From Azotimanducus sp965220185 (GTDB lineage Bacteria; Pseudomonadota; Gammaproteobacteria; Pseudomonadales; Azotimanducaceae), in assembly GCA_965220185.1 (NCBI GenBank), contig OZ244807.1, forward strand, positions 62,001 to 126,000: a stretch of 64,000 nucleotides of DNA, read 5' to 3'. The notes under the pieces were generated by a model. It worked only from the letters and a program-made list of their open reading frames with translations, ran no database searches and had not been told where the DNA came from. The position numbers were made by a program, and so were the translations under genes. Each line of letters begins with the position of its first letter. Position 1 is the stretch's first letter. Shown piece by piece: positions 53,997 to 62,670 of the stretch.

Positions 53997-54347
53997 ATGC
54001 AGGTTGAAAAACTCGTCAAAGACCAGTTTTTCTCTCCAGTACTGATTGCTGAAGAACTCCGCACGACCAAGGGTGAACTCGCCGCAACGCTCGGACTTGC
54101 CAAGGATGCTTTCACACGCTCTGCGCGAGTTCGAGCTCCTAGGTCACAGACCCGACTACGACAAATGATTGAGATCATGAACCGCATCGATCCCGAGATC
54201 GATTCTCCGATTGCCGCCTATGCGTGGTTCCGTAGTGCTCGGCTTCCTGGTTTTGGAGGTGCAACGCCGCACATGCTTGTGCGCGAAGGCAAAGGCGAGC
54301 AGGTTCACGCTTATCTGGACCGCATTGCTGCAGGAGGGTATGCCTGA
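53997..54347 (+). CDS. Xre/MbcA/ParS-family antitoxin of a RES toxin
   Basis: About 116 residues. The C-terminal half (IDSPIAAYAWFRSARLPGFGG, then HAYLDRIAAGGYA) is the DUF2384 toxin-binding domain of antitoxins that pair with RES NAD+-degrading toxins. A TATAAT box at 53964 precedes it; ATG at 53997 is preferred to GTG at 53982. The toxin gene follows after 11 bases but is internally deleted. Confidence 0.85.
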   Translation: MQVEKLVKDQFFSPVLIAEELRTTKGELAATLGLAKDAFTRSARVRAPRSQTRLRQMIEIMNRIDPEIDSPIAAYAWFRSARLPGFGGATPHMLVREGKGEQVHAYLDRIAAGGYA

Positions 54348-54358
54348 CGGCCGTCAAG

Positions 54359-54658
54359 ATGCGCTTCCGCGGCACGGTCTACCGTGCGCACAACCACGAA
54401 TGGGCGTGGATGCCCCTTTCGGGCGAAGGTGCGCGCCGCTATGGAGGGCGCTTCAACAGCCAAGGCGTCCCCGCGCTGTACTGCTCTCTTTCCCAAGTCA
54501 CTGCGATTCGCGAGGCCTCGCCACTTGGCCGAACCATGCAGCCACTCATGCTCTGCGCCTACGATGTGGACATAAACCTCGTCATGTGGCGATGGGGGGA
54601 TGCCTACCCCATTCGTGTCGCCTTGATTGACGAAAAGGGCCGCCTTTCGCGCTCGTAG
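54359..54658 (+). pseudogene. RES-domain toxin with internal deletion
   Basis: The first part is a good RES domain: RGTVYRAHNHEWAW, RYGGRFNSQGVPALYCS, TAIREASP. Then LCAYDVD passes straight into INLVMWRWGDAYP, which belongs near the family's C-terminus. About 60-70 residues, including the expected Ser-containing motif, are missing, in frame. Length is 99 rather than the usual 150 or more. Loss of the NAD+-phosphorolysing activity is inferred. Confidence 0.8.
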
Positions 54659-54677
54659 GGGAAACGTCTCGCTCACC

Positions 54678-54820
54678 ATTGGTTCTGTTGCATAATCCTC
54701 AATCCATGCGACGCTTCCGGCCTTGCAAGAACGCTGCAAGGCAACATTCTGCCAATGCTTGAATTTCCTGATCGATAAGCATTCTCGCTTAATGACGAGC
54801 GCAAGCCGATTCTCTGACCA
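54678..54820 (+). pseudogene. Diverged duplicate of the deacetylase leader and first codons
   Basis: The 143 bases align along their whole length with 55830-55972, the leader and first about 22 codons of the deacetylase gene (for example CAATGCTTGAATxxCTxGA and GACGAGCGCxAGCCGATTC). In-frame stops and many substitutions show it is not translated. The NYN gene lies between the two copies. Confidence 0.85.
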
Positions 54821-54858
54821 GAGACTGCGCTCGTCAAGTTTCAGGTAGCATCTCAGTG

Positions 54859-55622
54859 TCAAAGTCCCATGTGGAGCTTCAGATCTTCATAAGGTACTTC
54901 AAAAGAATCATCCGTCTTGATTTTTAGTTGTCTGGCACCGCCAGGAACCATGTCTCCATTCATTTTCATGAACGAGACGTTGATTACCTCTTTCCCAGAG
55001 TCTTTCACTATCTCGACAGCCGGAACATAATCTTGATCGCCGGACACAATGATCGCCACATCGTAAATGTCACGTAATATCAACATGTCACAGGCCAGCT
55101 TGACATCAACCGCTTTCTCTTGACCAAACTTCTTCTCGAATAACCGGTATGACATGACTCCGGACCTTCTAAACTCAATCGAGCGATGTCGTTTCGCTAT
55201 ACCTTCCTGCACTTCCCTCCAGCCATCGAACCGAGATGCGATCTTTTGCTGCTCCTCGATCAGCTCACTTAGTTTATTTTCTATTCTTGTGTCGATCTGA
55301 TGTTCCGCAAGGGCAGACAATTCAGATTTGAATTCACGGTTTCTACTCAATATTTTTTCGCTTTCGGATACTGTCCTGACCCTTTGAGCCTTTTGAGTCC
55401 GTAAGGATAAAATGACACCCCATCGATCATATACCAGTAGGTGCGAAGCCTTTTCCCATTAGGCCCGGTCGTTTCGTGAACGATCCAATCAAAAAATTCC
55501 GCCCACTTCGCTTTGGCAGGAAGATATTGGTGGCTTTCAAACAGTCCTTGACCCTTGAACGCATCGACAATCGAATGGCGAAGATTTTCCCCGTCAACAA
55601 AAACACAGACTCTTGTATCCAT
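54859..55622 (-). pseudogene. NYN-domain nuclease gene split by a one-base frameshift
   Basis: The first frame (55622-55347) begins MDTRVCVFVDGENLRHS with the first metal-binding Asp. The second frame (to 54859) holds KAVDVKLACDML and VSGDQDYVPAV, the remaining acidic residues of the NYN/PIN-like fold. They join one base out of register at GCG-AAAAAA-TATT (about 55349-55360). Joined, they make a protein of roughly 254 residues. An A6/A7 change, frameshifting or a base-call error could explain it. Confidence 0.8.
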
Positions 55623-55906
55623 TCCTCTCTTCGGTCTCTTCGTTGCCCAGTAAGAATAGAGGCGAGTCGCCGGAGCTTCTCGCCTCGTTTGGTGCTTGAA
55701 CCGCACCCAAGCAGATCGGTATATGCGACATACTTGTCACGCTCGCCACTCTAATATCCGAAGTTGATGTTTGTCAACATGTGTACGCAGCTAGTGCTCC
55801 GTCAAACTAAAAATGAGGTATCGGTGGTGATTGGTTCTATTGCATAATCCCCAACCTAGACGATATATCCGGCCCAGCAAGGACGCCCCAAGACCACGCC
55901 CCGTCA

Positions 55907-56785
55907 ATGCTTGAATCCCTCGACCGATACGACTTCTCGCTCATTGACGAGCGCGAGCCGATTCGTTGGCCGGAGGGCGCGCGCGTCGCGTTTTGGGTAG
56001 CGCCCAACATCGAATTCTACGAGCTTGATCCCGCGCCCAACCCGGCGAGGCGCGCGTGGCCGCGGCCAGTGCCGGATGTGCAAGGCTACGCGACGAGGGA
56101 CTATGGCAACCGCGTTGGGCACATGCGCATGATGCAGCTACTTGACAAGTACGGCGTGCGCGGGTCGATCAGCCTTTCGACTGCCCTGTGCGAGCATCAT
56201 CCTGAGATCATTGAACTATGCATGAAGCGCAACTGGGAGTTTTTCAGCCATGGCATCTACAACACGCGCTACACCTACGGCATGAATGAAGCGCAAGAGC
56301 GTGAGATGATCGAGGACTCCGTGCGCACCATCAAGCGGCATACGGGCCAAGACTGCGCCGGGTATCTGGCGCCTGCGCTCACCCACACCGAGCGCACACT
56401 CGACCTTTTCGCCGAAGCGGGCGGCATCTACACCTGCGACCTCTTCCACGATGATCGGCCAACAGCCGTGCGGGTGCGAAGCGGCAAGCCGTTCGTCTCG
56501 GTGCCTTATTCGCTGGAACTCAATGACACCATCGCTTATGTTGTCAACAAGGTCGAACCAAGGCGCTATGCGGCGATGATCAAAAAGGCCTTTGATCGCC
56601 TCTATTGTGAAGGCAAGGACTCAGGCCGCGTCATGTGCATTCCGCTGCATGCCTATCAGGTGAGCCATCCGCACAGGCTCGCGGCCTTTGAGGACGCGCT
56701 TGCCCACATCACCTCGCACAAGGACATCTGGGTGACGACCGGGCGCGAAATTGCCGAACATTACATCGAACATCATGTCGCTTGA
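55907..56785 (+). CDS. Polysaccharide-deacetylase-fold hydrolase, PuuE allantoinase-like (1)
   Basis: 292 residues. PIRWPEGARVAFWV at the start, ATRDYGNRVGHMRM, then EFFSHGIYNTRYTYGMNEAQER are typical of PuuE-like members of the NodB fold. The classical second metal His is not conserved in SHGIYN, so the mechanism may differ from NodB. It probably hydrolyses a cyclic or linear amide. It overlaps the second paralogue by 11 bases. Confidence 0.87.
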   Translation: MLESLDRYDFSLIDEREPIRWPEGARVAFWVAPNIEFYELDPAPNPARRAWPRPVPDVQGYATRDYGNRVGHMRMMQLLDKYGVRGSISLSTALCEHHPEIIELCMKRNWEFFSHGIYNTRYTYGMNEAQEREMIEDSVRTIKRHTGQDCAGYLAPALTHTERTLDLFAEAGGIYTCDLFHDDRPTAVRVRSGKPFVSVPYSLELNDTIAYVVNKVEPRRYAAMIKKAFDRLYCEGKDSGRVMCIPLHAYQVSHPHRLAAFEDALAHITSHKDIWVTTGREIAEHYIEHHVA

Positions 56786-57701
56786 TCCGAGCTATCTCAC
56801 GTACCCGCACCGCCGCTACGGCATGGATCATGCGAGGTACGAATGGTCGATGCTCACCGAGCGGCCGCCCGTCAGATGGCCGGGCAACGCCAAGCTCGCG
56901 GTCTGGATCAATCTCGCCGTCCAATTCTTCCCTTTGAATCAGCGCGGCAAGCCTTTCGCGCCGCCGGGCGGCATGACCACCGCCTATCCAGACCTTCGCC
57001 ACTACACTCTGCGCGAATACGGCAACCGGGTTGGCGTCGTTCGCTGCGTGCAGGCGCTCGACAAGTTTGGGCTTGAACCCACCTTCGCAGTCAATTCAAT
57101 CATCGCGGAGAAGTATCCGCGGCTGCTTGAGCGCCTTTGCGAAGACAACCACGAAATCCTGTGTCATTCGTGGCACATGGACAGCCTGCATCATGGCGAG
57201 CTCGACGAATCCGAGGAAGTGGAGATCATCGAACGTTCTCTTGCGCACCTGCGCGAGGCAACGGGGCAACCCATCCGTGGCTGGCTCAGTCCGGGCGGGT
57301 CACAAAGCCACAACACTCCGGACCTGCTCGTAACCCACGGCATCGAATACATGGGCGACTGGCTGAACGACGACCTGCCCTATCCCTTTCGCACCAAGCA
57401 TGGCGAACTTATCGCCCTGCCGCTGTCGCTCGAGCTTGATGATCATTTTATTGTCGGCGTCAACCTGCACTCGGAAACAGAATACGCCGAGCAGATTAAA
57501 GATGCGTGTGATTTCCTTTTGAAAGAAGCAGAGGAGACTGACAGCGGACGGCTGCTTGCGCTCAATGTGCATCCGTGGCTCATGGGTCAGCCACACCGGA
57601 TTGCCGCCCTTGAGGACGCGCTTGAACACATCGCGGGCCAGCCTGGAATCTGGTCAGCTTCGGCGCACGAAATTGTCTCGGCTTGGAGAAGCGCACAATG
57701 A
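56775..57701 (+). CDS. Polysaccharide-deacetylase-fold hydrolase, PuuE allantoinase-like (2)
   Basis: 308 residues; a distant paralogue of the preceding gene with RWPGNAKLAVWINLAV, LREYGNRVGVVRC, NHEILCHSWHMDSL and ALNVHPWLMGQPHR. The start at 56775 overlaps the first paralogue's end. Tandem different members suggest two steps on related substrates or a heteromer. An ATGA overlap links it to the next gene. Confidence 0.87.
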   Translation: MSLDPSYLTYPHRRYGMDHARYEWSMLTERPPVRWPGNAKLAVWINLAVQFFPLNQRGKPFAPPGGMTTAYPDLRHYTLREYGNRVGVVRCVQALDKFGLEPTFAVNSIIAEKYPRLLERLCEDNHEILCHSWHMDSLHHGELDESEEVEIIERSLAHLREATGQPIRGWLSPGGSQSHNTPDLLVTHGIEYMGDWLNDDLPYPFRTKHGELIALPLSLELDDHFIVGVNLHSETEYAEQIKDACDFLLKEAEETDSGRLLALNVHPWLMGQPHRIAALEDALEHIAGQPGIWSASAHEIVSAWRSAQ

Positions 57702-58471
57702 AGACAGACCTCGCGCTCGGCCTGATGCTGCTGCTCGCCGGAGAGTTCAACAACAGTGAGCAGGTCTGGCAGCAGGGATTGGATGGCGAAGCGCTCGCAG
57801 CGAGAACGCACTTTGCTTGGCAACGCCTATCTGAGAACGAGATGACCTTGGCGATTGCGCAAGGCCAGTCCGCTGGCGCAGGCGAGTGGGTGTTTGAATT
57901 TCGCCTTGCAGACAACGGCGAACCCGTATCCGCGTTGCGCGGTCACCATTGCGCCTACGTCTGGTTAGCTGACAGCGAGGGCTACCTTGGCACGATGACC
58001 GAGACAAGTGTCTGTGCAGACGCTCTGCCAACCTTTTGGCGGATTGATCAGGAATGGCTAGTTGCCAGCGACGATAGCGAACAAATCAGGGCCCGCCGCG
58101 TCACCTATTACAAGGGTTGGATTGCCCTGTCCCGCCAACACCTCGATGAGACGGCTGACGCGGATGACTACATCTTTCTGTCAGACGTGCGCTCGCACGA
58201 CGAAGGCTTTATCACGCCGATTCTCGATGACGGCGAGGAAACCGGCTACGCAGTCGAACTCTCGCGCCTCACCTATCAGAACACGCGCACGTCTGTGCTC
58301 AAGCTCGGCATCATCGAGGAAGCCACTGGCGAGACGTTCGCGTATTCTTGGGCCAATCCGCACGCGCAGCGCATCGGCATCAACCTGCGCTGGGTGCAGT
58401 GCGGGTTTACTTTGGACGAGGACTATTCGCTTCGGTCAGGCGCCACTTCCGTGCCTTCGGACACGCGCTGA
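57698..58471 (+). CDS. Protein of unknown function coupled to the deacetylases
   Basis: 257 residues, starting at 57698 with an ATGA overlap to the deacetylase. The N-terminus MKTDLALGLMLLLAGE could be a short signal or membrane anchor, without a clear cleavage site. The rest is acidic and rich in beta-strand-like segments (TYYKGWIALSRQHLDE); three Cys. No family was recognised. Its 3' end overlaps the facing DUF1838 gene by 49 bases. Confidence 0.7.
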   Translation: MKTDLALGLMLLLAGEFNNSEQVWQQGLDGEALAARTHFAWQRLSENEMTLAIAQGQSAGAGEWVFEFRLADNGEPVSALRGHHCAYVWLADSEGYLGTMTETSVCADALPTFWRIDQEWLVASDDSEQIRARRVTYYKGWIALSRQHLDETADADDYIFLSDVRSHDEGFITPILDDGEETGYAVELSRLTYQNTRTSVLKLGIIEEATGETFAYSWANPHAQRIGINLRWVQCGFTLDEDYSLRSGATSVPSDTR

Positions 58472-59307
58472 TAGTACATCCAGCTCGTCACGTTGACGCG
58501 ATCATCATCGAGCGGCGGCGGACGCTTGTAGTCTGGATAGTAGGTTTCGATCTCTTCCTTCATGCGCGCTGGCAAGGCGTCCCACGACGACAGCCTGAGT
58601 CCGGCAGTGTGCATGTAAATGATGCCTTCGCGTCCCTGCATATTCATCCAAGGCAGCCAATCGGAGACGCGCGCCCAGCCCACCTGCCTTGCCGCTGTCG
58701 TGGTGTCGGGGTCGAGCAGGTCATCGGTATTGCCGAAGAAATTGAACATCTCGGTGGCGTGATAGGTGCCGCCGATTTGCTTCTGATAGGCCGATGCGAG
58801 GGGGTTCGGATAAAAGAGCGGCACGGTGATGTTCATGTGCCATTGACCTTCGGTGATCACGCCGCTCCATGTGGAGGGGCTGCCGTCGCGATTGCGCTCA
58901 TATCCTGAGTGGTTGACGGGGTCGTTGGCCACATGCAGCACATCGACCACTTCGCCGCTCCAAGGATTCTGCCAAGTGGTGAGCGCCTTGCCAGTCTCGA
59001 CATCGCGGTAGATCAGCAGCTCGCGCGAGACCATGCGGTAGCCTTGGCCGCGCGTCGGATGGGTGTCGGTCACGCAGGCGCGAATGTTCATGCCTTCAAC
59101 GCGAAAAAGCAGCTTGTCGCGTTCGCCTTGGCGCCTTGAATAGGCATCGCCAGCCCACCAGAAAGTGGTAGGTTCGCCATCGATAGTCGAGCACAAGACC
59201 TTGCGCTGTATGGTGAGGGCATCGAGCGGGTCCTGCGGGTCAAGCATGTCTGCGGACAGGCCACCGAAGACCAGCAGGCCAAGAAGGAGAGTGATTGTGA
59301 ACTTCAT
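58423..59307 (-). CDS. DUF1838 family exported protein
   Basis: 294 residues. A signal peptide (KFTITLLLGLLVFGGLSA) leads into FWWAGDAYSRRQGERDKLLFRVEGMNIRACV, the recognisable DUF1838 core, with conserved WQNPWSGE and WMYYQRVSEG. Function unknown; members often occur in catabolic clusters. The start at 59307 gives the signal peptide; the longer frame lies in the amine oxidase. It follows that gene by ten bases. Confidence 0.85.
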   Translation of the reverse strand: MKFTITLLLGLLVFGGLSADMLDPQDPLDALTIQRKVLCSTIDGEPTTFWWAGDAYSRRQGERDKLLFRVEGMNIRACVTDTHPTRGQGYRMVSRELLIYRDVETGKALTTWQNPWSGEVVDVLHVANDPVNHSGYERNRDGSPSTWSGVITEGQWHMNITVPLFYPNPLASAYQKQIGGTYHATEMFNFFGNTDDLLDPDTTTAARQVGWARVSDWLPWMNMQGREGIIYMHTAGLRLSSWDALPARMKEEIETYYPDYKRPPPLDDDRVNVTSWMYYQRVSEGTEVAPDRSE

Positions 59308-59317
59308 CGGCAATTCC

Positions 59318-60739
59318 TTAAGTTGTAGTGTGTGAAGCGCCAAGTATCTCATGGGCGGCGCGTTCACCTGATCGCATCGCGCCTTCCAAGCCCGGCGCAT
59401 CCAATGCCATATGCTCACCCGCGAAGTGCAGGCGCTCAACAGGGTCGCGCAGCGCGCTGCGAAAGGCCGCCACCTTGCCGGGCGGCCATGCGGTATAGCC
59501 GCCGCAGGCGAAGGGGTCGCGGCCCCAGCTATGACGAAACTTGACTTCAAGTTTTCTCCCGTGCGCGGCAGGGCGAATTTTCCTGATGGTATCGACCGCC
59601 ATGGATGCAAAGGCTTGATCGCTCAAGGCATCAACGGCATCCGTACCATCCCCGTTCACGAACACCTTGAGACCGACAATGTTGCCGGTGGCTCGGTCGG
59701 TTCGCGGAAAGATGCGCTCAAGCGGCGTATCCGTCCACATGTTCGGTGCCAGACCATCATCCTCCCAGAATGGTTCGGCATCGATCAATGCAATGCTTGC
59801 TTTGGTGTATTCGATGGCATCAATGGCTTCGCGCTGAGCCTTGCTCAAGGGGGCGTTTAGGCGCACATCCCGCAAACACCCTACGGGCAGGGTGCAAACG
59901 CACTGCGCGGCATGGAAGGATTCGCCTGAATGCGTCGCCACCCGCACGCCACGCTCGCCCACTTCGATATCGCTCACTGGCGTTTGCAGTCGCAGCTCTG
60001 CGGCATCAAGCTCAGCGGCCATCGCCTTCGGCAATTCACCGGTGCCAGCCGACAATCGGCCAACGCCGGTCTCGGTTTCCAACATGCGCACCGAGCGCCA
60101 AGGGATGAGGGCGCTCATGCGGTCGCTGTGATTATGCGTACCGGCAATATTGACAAGGTCAATGGCAGCTTCGGATGCGCCGCGTGCACGCAGCGCATCG
60201 CTGATGGACACGTCAATGGCAGCGGAATCAGGCGAATCCCATAGGTCGGCGCGTGCAAGCGGCACATCTTGGCGCAGGTAGTGACCCTGCAAACGATTGG
60301 GCGCGATCCCACGTTCTGAATCGGGTAAGGGGTTGGCTTCTGATCCCGCCCATTTCGAGGCATCCATGGTGACGCCGCCAACATGCACGGTGAGGCCGCG
60401 TGGGAACTGAGATGGTTCGATATCGAGGCCAAACTCACTTGCGAAGGCGTGCACGCGCGTATACGAATCGCCGATCTCGACGCCGCCGACCTCTGGGTTG
60501 TCCGGCAAGTCGTTGTAGGTGTAGGCGCGGCCACCCACCCTGGGGCGCGCTTCGAGCACAACGACACTGGCGCCGGCGCGCTTCAAGGTCAGCGCAGCGG
60601 CCAGCCCAGAAAGACCTGCGCCGAGCACCAGCACATCGGCGCTCGAGCGGCTGCCAGCGCGAACAAGACGCGGCGCACCGAGCGCCACAGCGGCGAGCCC
60701 GGCGGCAAACTGCCTACGCGATAGACGTGAAGGAGCCAT
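59318..60739 (-). CDS. Tat-exported flavin amine oxidase
   Basis: 473 residues. SRLSRRQFAAGLAAVALGA is a twin-arginine signal; then the Rossmann dinucleotide motif VLVLGAGLSGLAAALTLKRAG, EARPRVGGRAYT, and the C-terminal FAD-contact segment LHFAGEHMALDAPGLEGAMRSG. This is the monoamine-oxidase/L-amino-acid-oxidase family; the substrate is an amine or amino acid. It is periplasmic and heads a two-gene operon with DUF1838. Start at 60739 chosen for the Tat signal and AAGGAG upstream. Confidence 0.9.
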   Translation of the reverse strand: MAPSRLSRRQFAAGLAAVALGAPRLVRAGSRSSADVLVLGAGLSGLAAALTLKRAGASVVVLEARPRVGGRAYTYNDLPDNPEVGGVEIGDSYTRVHAFASEFGLDIEPSQFPRGLTVHVGGVTMDASKWAGSEANPLPDSERGIAPNRLQGHYLRQDVPLARADLWDSPDSAAIDVSISDALRARGASEAAIDLVNIAGTHNHSDRMSALIPWRSVRMLETETGVGRLSAGTGELPKAMAAELDAAELRLQTPVSDIEVGERGVRVATHSGESFHAAQCVCTLPVGCLRDVRLNAPLSKAQREAIDAIEYTKASIALIDAEPFWEDDGLAPNMWTDTPLERIFPRTDRATGNIVGLKVFVNGDGTDAVDALSDQAFASMAVDTIRKIRPAAHGRKLEVKFRHSWGRDPFACGGYTAWPPGKVAAFRSALRDPVERLHFAGEHMALDAPGLEGAMRSGERAAHEILGASHTTT

Positions 60740-60955
60740 CGAAGGCAACTCAGAAATCGATGCGGGCAATCTATCACTTCCGAGCTTTGCCCGGCAAACT
60801 TCCGTGGCGGCTTTGCTTGTGGTCACTGAGGAAACATTGGAAGCCGCAAGAATATCCCTCGCGATCATTCGAGACACAGTCGGCCAGAGCAATAGTGTCG
60901 GCAACAAATGAAGGAATCGGGGTTTGTTCTATTGCGATACACATGTGTAAGATGT

Positions 60956-60967
60956 ACATCTAGATGT
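60956..60967. promoter_or_regulatory. Palindrome upstream of a TA module
   Basis: ACATCTAGATGT is perfectly palindromic, 28 bases before the antitoxin start and just after a TTGTTC/TAAGAT promoter-like pair (60924-60953). Autoregulation is inferred. Confidence 0.5.
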
Positions 60968-60995
60968 TCATTTGAGAGAGTGCTTGAGGTTCAAC

Positions 60996-61286
60996 GTGTC
61001 AAATGCTTACTCCATCAGCGATGTCCGTCGGAGTTTGCCGCAGATCATACGGGATGCGGAATCCGGAATGGAATCGCAGATCACTCGGCGAGGTCAGGTG
61101 GTTGCGGTTTTGCTCGGCCTGCGGCAGTTCGAACGCTTGAGAAGCAAGGAGCAAAGCTTCATGCAGGCCTACATGAGATTTCGTGCGCAGGTGGATGCCG
61201 ACGGACTTATTCCCAATGCCGACAAGGATATTCTTGATGGACTCCGTGACTCAAGTCCCGGTCGGGAATTTAGTTTTGTCGAATGA
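60996..61286 (+). CDS. Phd/YefM-type antitoxin
   Basis: About 96 residues: AYSISDVRRSLPQIIRDAESG and ITRRGQVVAVLLGLRQFERL are the Phd/YefM fold. A GTG start at 60996 with GAGG upstream matches the family N-terminus better than a TTG at 60972. It overlaps the PIN toxin by ATGA. Confidence 0.85.
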   Translation: MSNAYSISDVRRSLPQIIRDAESGMESQITRRGQVVAVLLGLRQFERLRSKEQSFMQAYMRFRAQVDADGLIPNADKDILDGLRDSSPGREFSFVE

Positions 61287-61687
61287 AGTATCTCCTCGAT
61301 ACCAATGTCGTTTCCGAGCTCGCCAGAAAAGTAGTTCGTGTCGAACTGACTCAAAAGATCAAGATGCATGAGCGCGACATATGTCTGTGTTCTCTGACAT
61401 TGCATGAACTGAAATTCGGCTATGCGCGATTGCCGACTTCCAAGAGGAAGACCGTTCTGGGAGAATTTTTGGACGATGTTGTGACGACGCTGCCGACACT
61501 AGACTACGACGCAAGGGCGGCAAGCTGGCATGCCTTCGAGCGAGCCAGGCTAGAAGCACAAGGCCTCAGGCCTCCCTTCGTCGATGGGCAGATTGCAGCG
61601 ATTGCACAGGTCAACGATCTTGTTGTCGTTACATCGAACAAACGAGATTTTGCCGCCTTCGGTGGCATTCAGATCGAATCTTGGTGA
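61283..61687 (+). CDS. PIN-domain toxin (VapC-like)
   Basis: 134 residues: YLLDTNVVSEL, SLTLHELKFG, PFVDGQIAAIA and VVTSNKRDFAAF provide the PIN acidic residues and the usual C-terminal TxNxxDF. It appears intact and paired with the preceding antitoxin. Confidence 0.92.
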   Translation: MKYLLDTNVVSELARKVVRVELTQKIKMHERDICLCSLTLHELKFGYARLPTSKRKTVLGEFLDDVVTTLPTLDYDARAASWHAFERARLEAQGLRPPFVDGQIAAIAQVNDLVVVTSNKRDFAAFGGIQIESW

Positions 61688-61927
61688 ATTTTTGCGCAGA
61701 AAGCCCAAGTCGAGGCGAAGCGGACTTCTTGTCGTGAAGGCAAGCTGGTGTATATTTCTTCCTCTTCACCTTGTGACTGAGAGCGGGCGGGTGCAGCGTC
61801 TATGGACTTGACCGCAACTTCGTGCCCGCGAGGATGTACCATTTGTAGCGTTGGGCAGTTCTGCCCGTTGACGTACGACAGAACGCCTTACATTTTCGAT
61901 AATTTCTTCAATGGGTAAGGAAATTTT

Positions 61928-62182
61928 GTGCACACTGCCAAGGCCATCAGCAAAGGACAGGTTACGATTCCGAAAGGGGTTAGACGCCTTTTGTCGATCA
62001 ATTCGGGGGATCGCCTAGCCTTTGAAATTGAAGGAAACGGCGGTCTGCGACTCAACCGATTACCTTCAGCCGACCCGCCACTTCAAGGGCTGCTTGCAGA
62101 GTACAGCCAGGGTCCGAGGGTCGATGATGAGCAGATTGGGTCGGCTCTCGCTCAGCGAGCAGCGAAAAAGTACGCGCGTTGA
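61928..62182 (+). CDS. AbrB/SpoVT-type antitoxin
   Basis: GTG-initiated, 84 residues. AKAISKGQVTIPKGVRRLL is the AbrB swapped-hairpin DNA-binding motif, and DRLAFEIEGNGGLRLN its second half. The C-terminal acidic tail meets the following PIN gene, which begins inside it. Confidence 0.88.
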   Translation: MHTAKAISKGQVTIPKGVRRLLSINSGDRLAFEIEGNGGLRLNRLPSADPPLQGLLAEYSQGPRVDDEQIGSALAQRAAKKYAR

Positions 62183-62576
62183 TTCCTTCGACACCAATGT
62201 TCTGCTGGGCCTGCTGCTGAATGACGATAGGCACCAAGCGCAAAAGGCGCAGGCGCTTATCGATCAGGCGGTGTCCAGGTCCGACAAGGTGTTACTGCCG
62301 AACATCGTCCTTTGCGAAATCGAGCGGGTGCTCAGTTCCTTCTATAAAGTGCCAAGACCTGAGCTTGCCGATACAATCCGACGCATGATCAACTCGCAGG
62401 TGTTTGTGTTTCAAGATCGGACCGCCGTCGTCGAAGCTCTGGGCAGCTATGAGATCGGTAGCGCGGACTTTTCCGACTATCTCATCGGGACATCCGCCGC
62501 ACGAGTGGGTGCTGTCACGACCTACACTTTCGACCGTGCGTTGCATCGCGCCGAGGGATTTATGCTAGCCGATTAG
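62127..62576 (+). CDS. PIN-domain toxin paired with an AbrB antitoxin
   Basis: About 149 residues; the PIN fold starts at SFDTNVLLGLLLND and continues with PNIVLCEIERVL, ADFSDYLIGTSA and TTYTFDRALH. There is no ATG just before the first strand, so translation probably starts at 62124 or 62127, within the antitoxin gene, adding about 18 residues. It appears intact. Confidence 0.85.
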   Translation: MSRLGRLSLSEQRKSTRVDSFDTNVLLGLLLNDDRHQAQKAQALIDQAVSRSDKVLLPNIVLCEIERVLSSFYKVPRPELADTIRRMINSQVFVFQDRTAVVEALGSYEIGSADFSDYLIGTSAARVGAVTTYTFDRALHRAEGFMLAD

Positions 62577-62604
62577 TCGGCTATGAGGGAATCTTCATTG
62601 TAAG

Positions 62605-62634
62605 TTGACATCGTGCCGTCCTCACCGATACACT
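62605..62634 (+). promoter_or_regulatory. Predicted sigma-70-type promoter
   Basis: TTGACA (62605-62610) and TACACT (62629-62634) with 18-base spacing, 36 bases before the GTG start of the truncated Ntn-hydrolase-like gene. Confidence 0.55.
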
Positions 62635-62670
62635 TGGGGAACTGTATCAGTGGCTTCGGGGTAAAGACAG

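Noticed and set aside
61688..61927. Regulatory RNA between the two PIN modules
   Set aside because: About 240 bases with some A/T-rich promoter-like pieces but no stable structure or conserved motif visible by eye.
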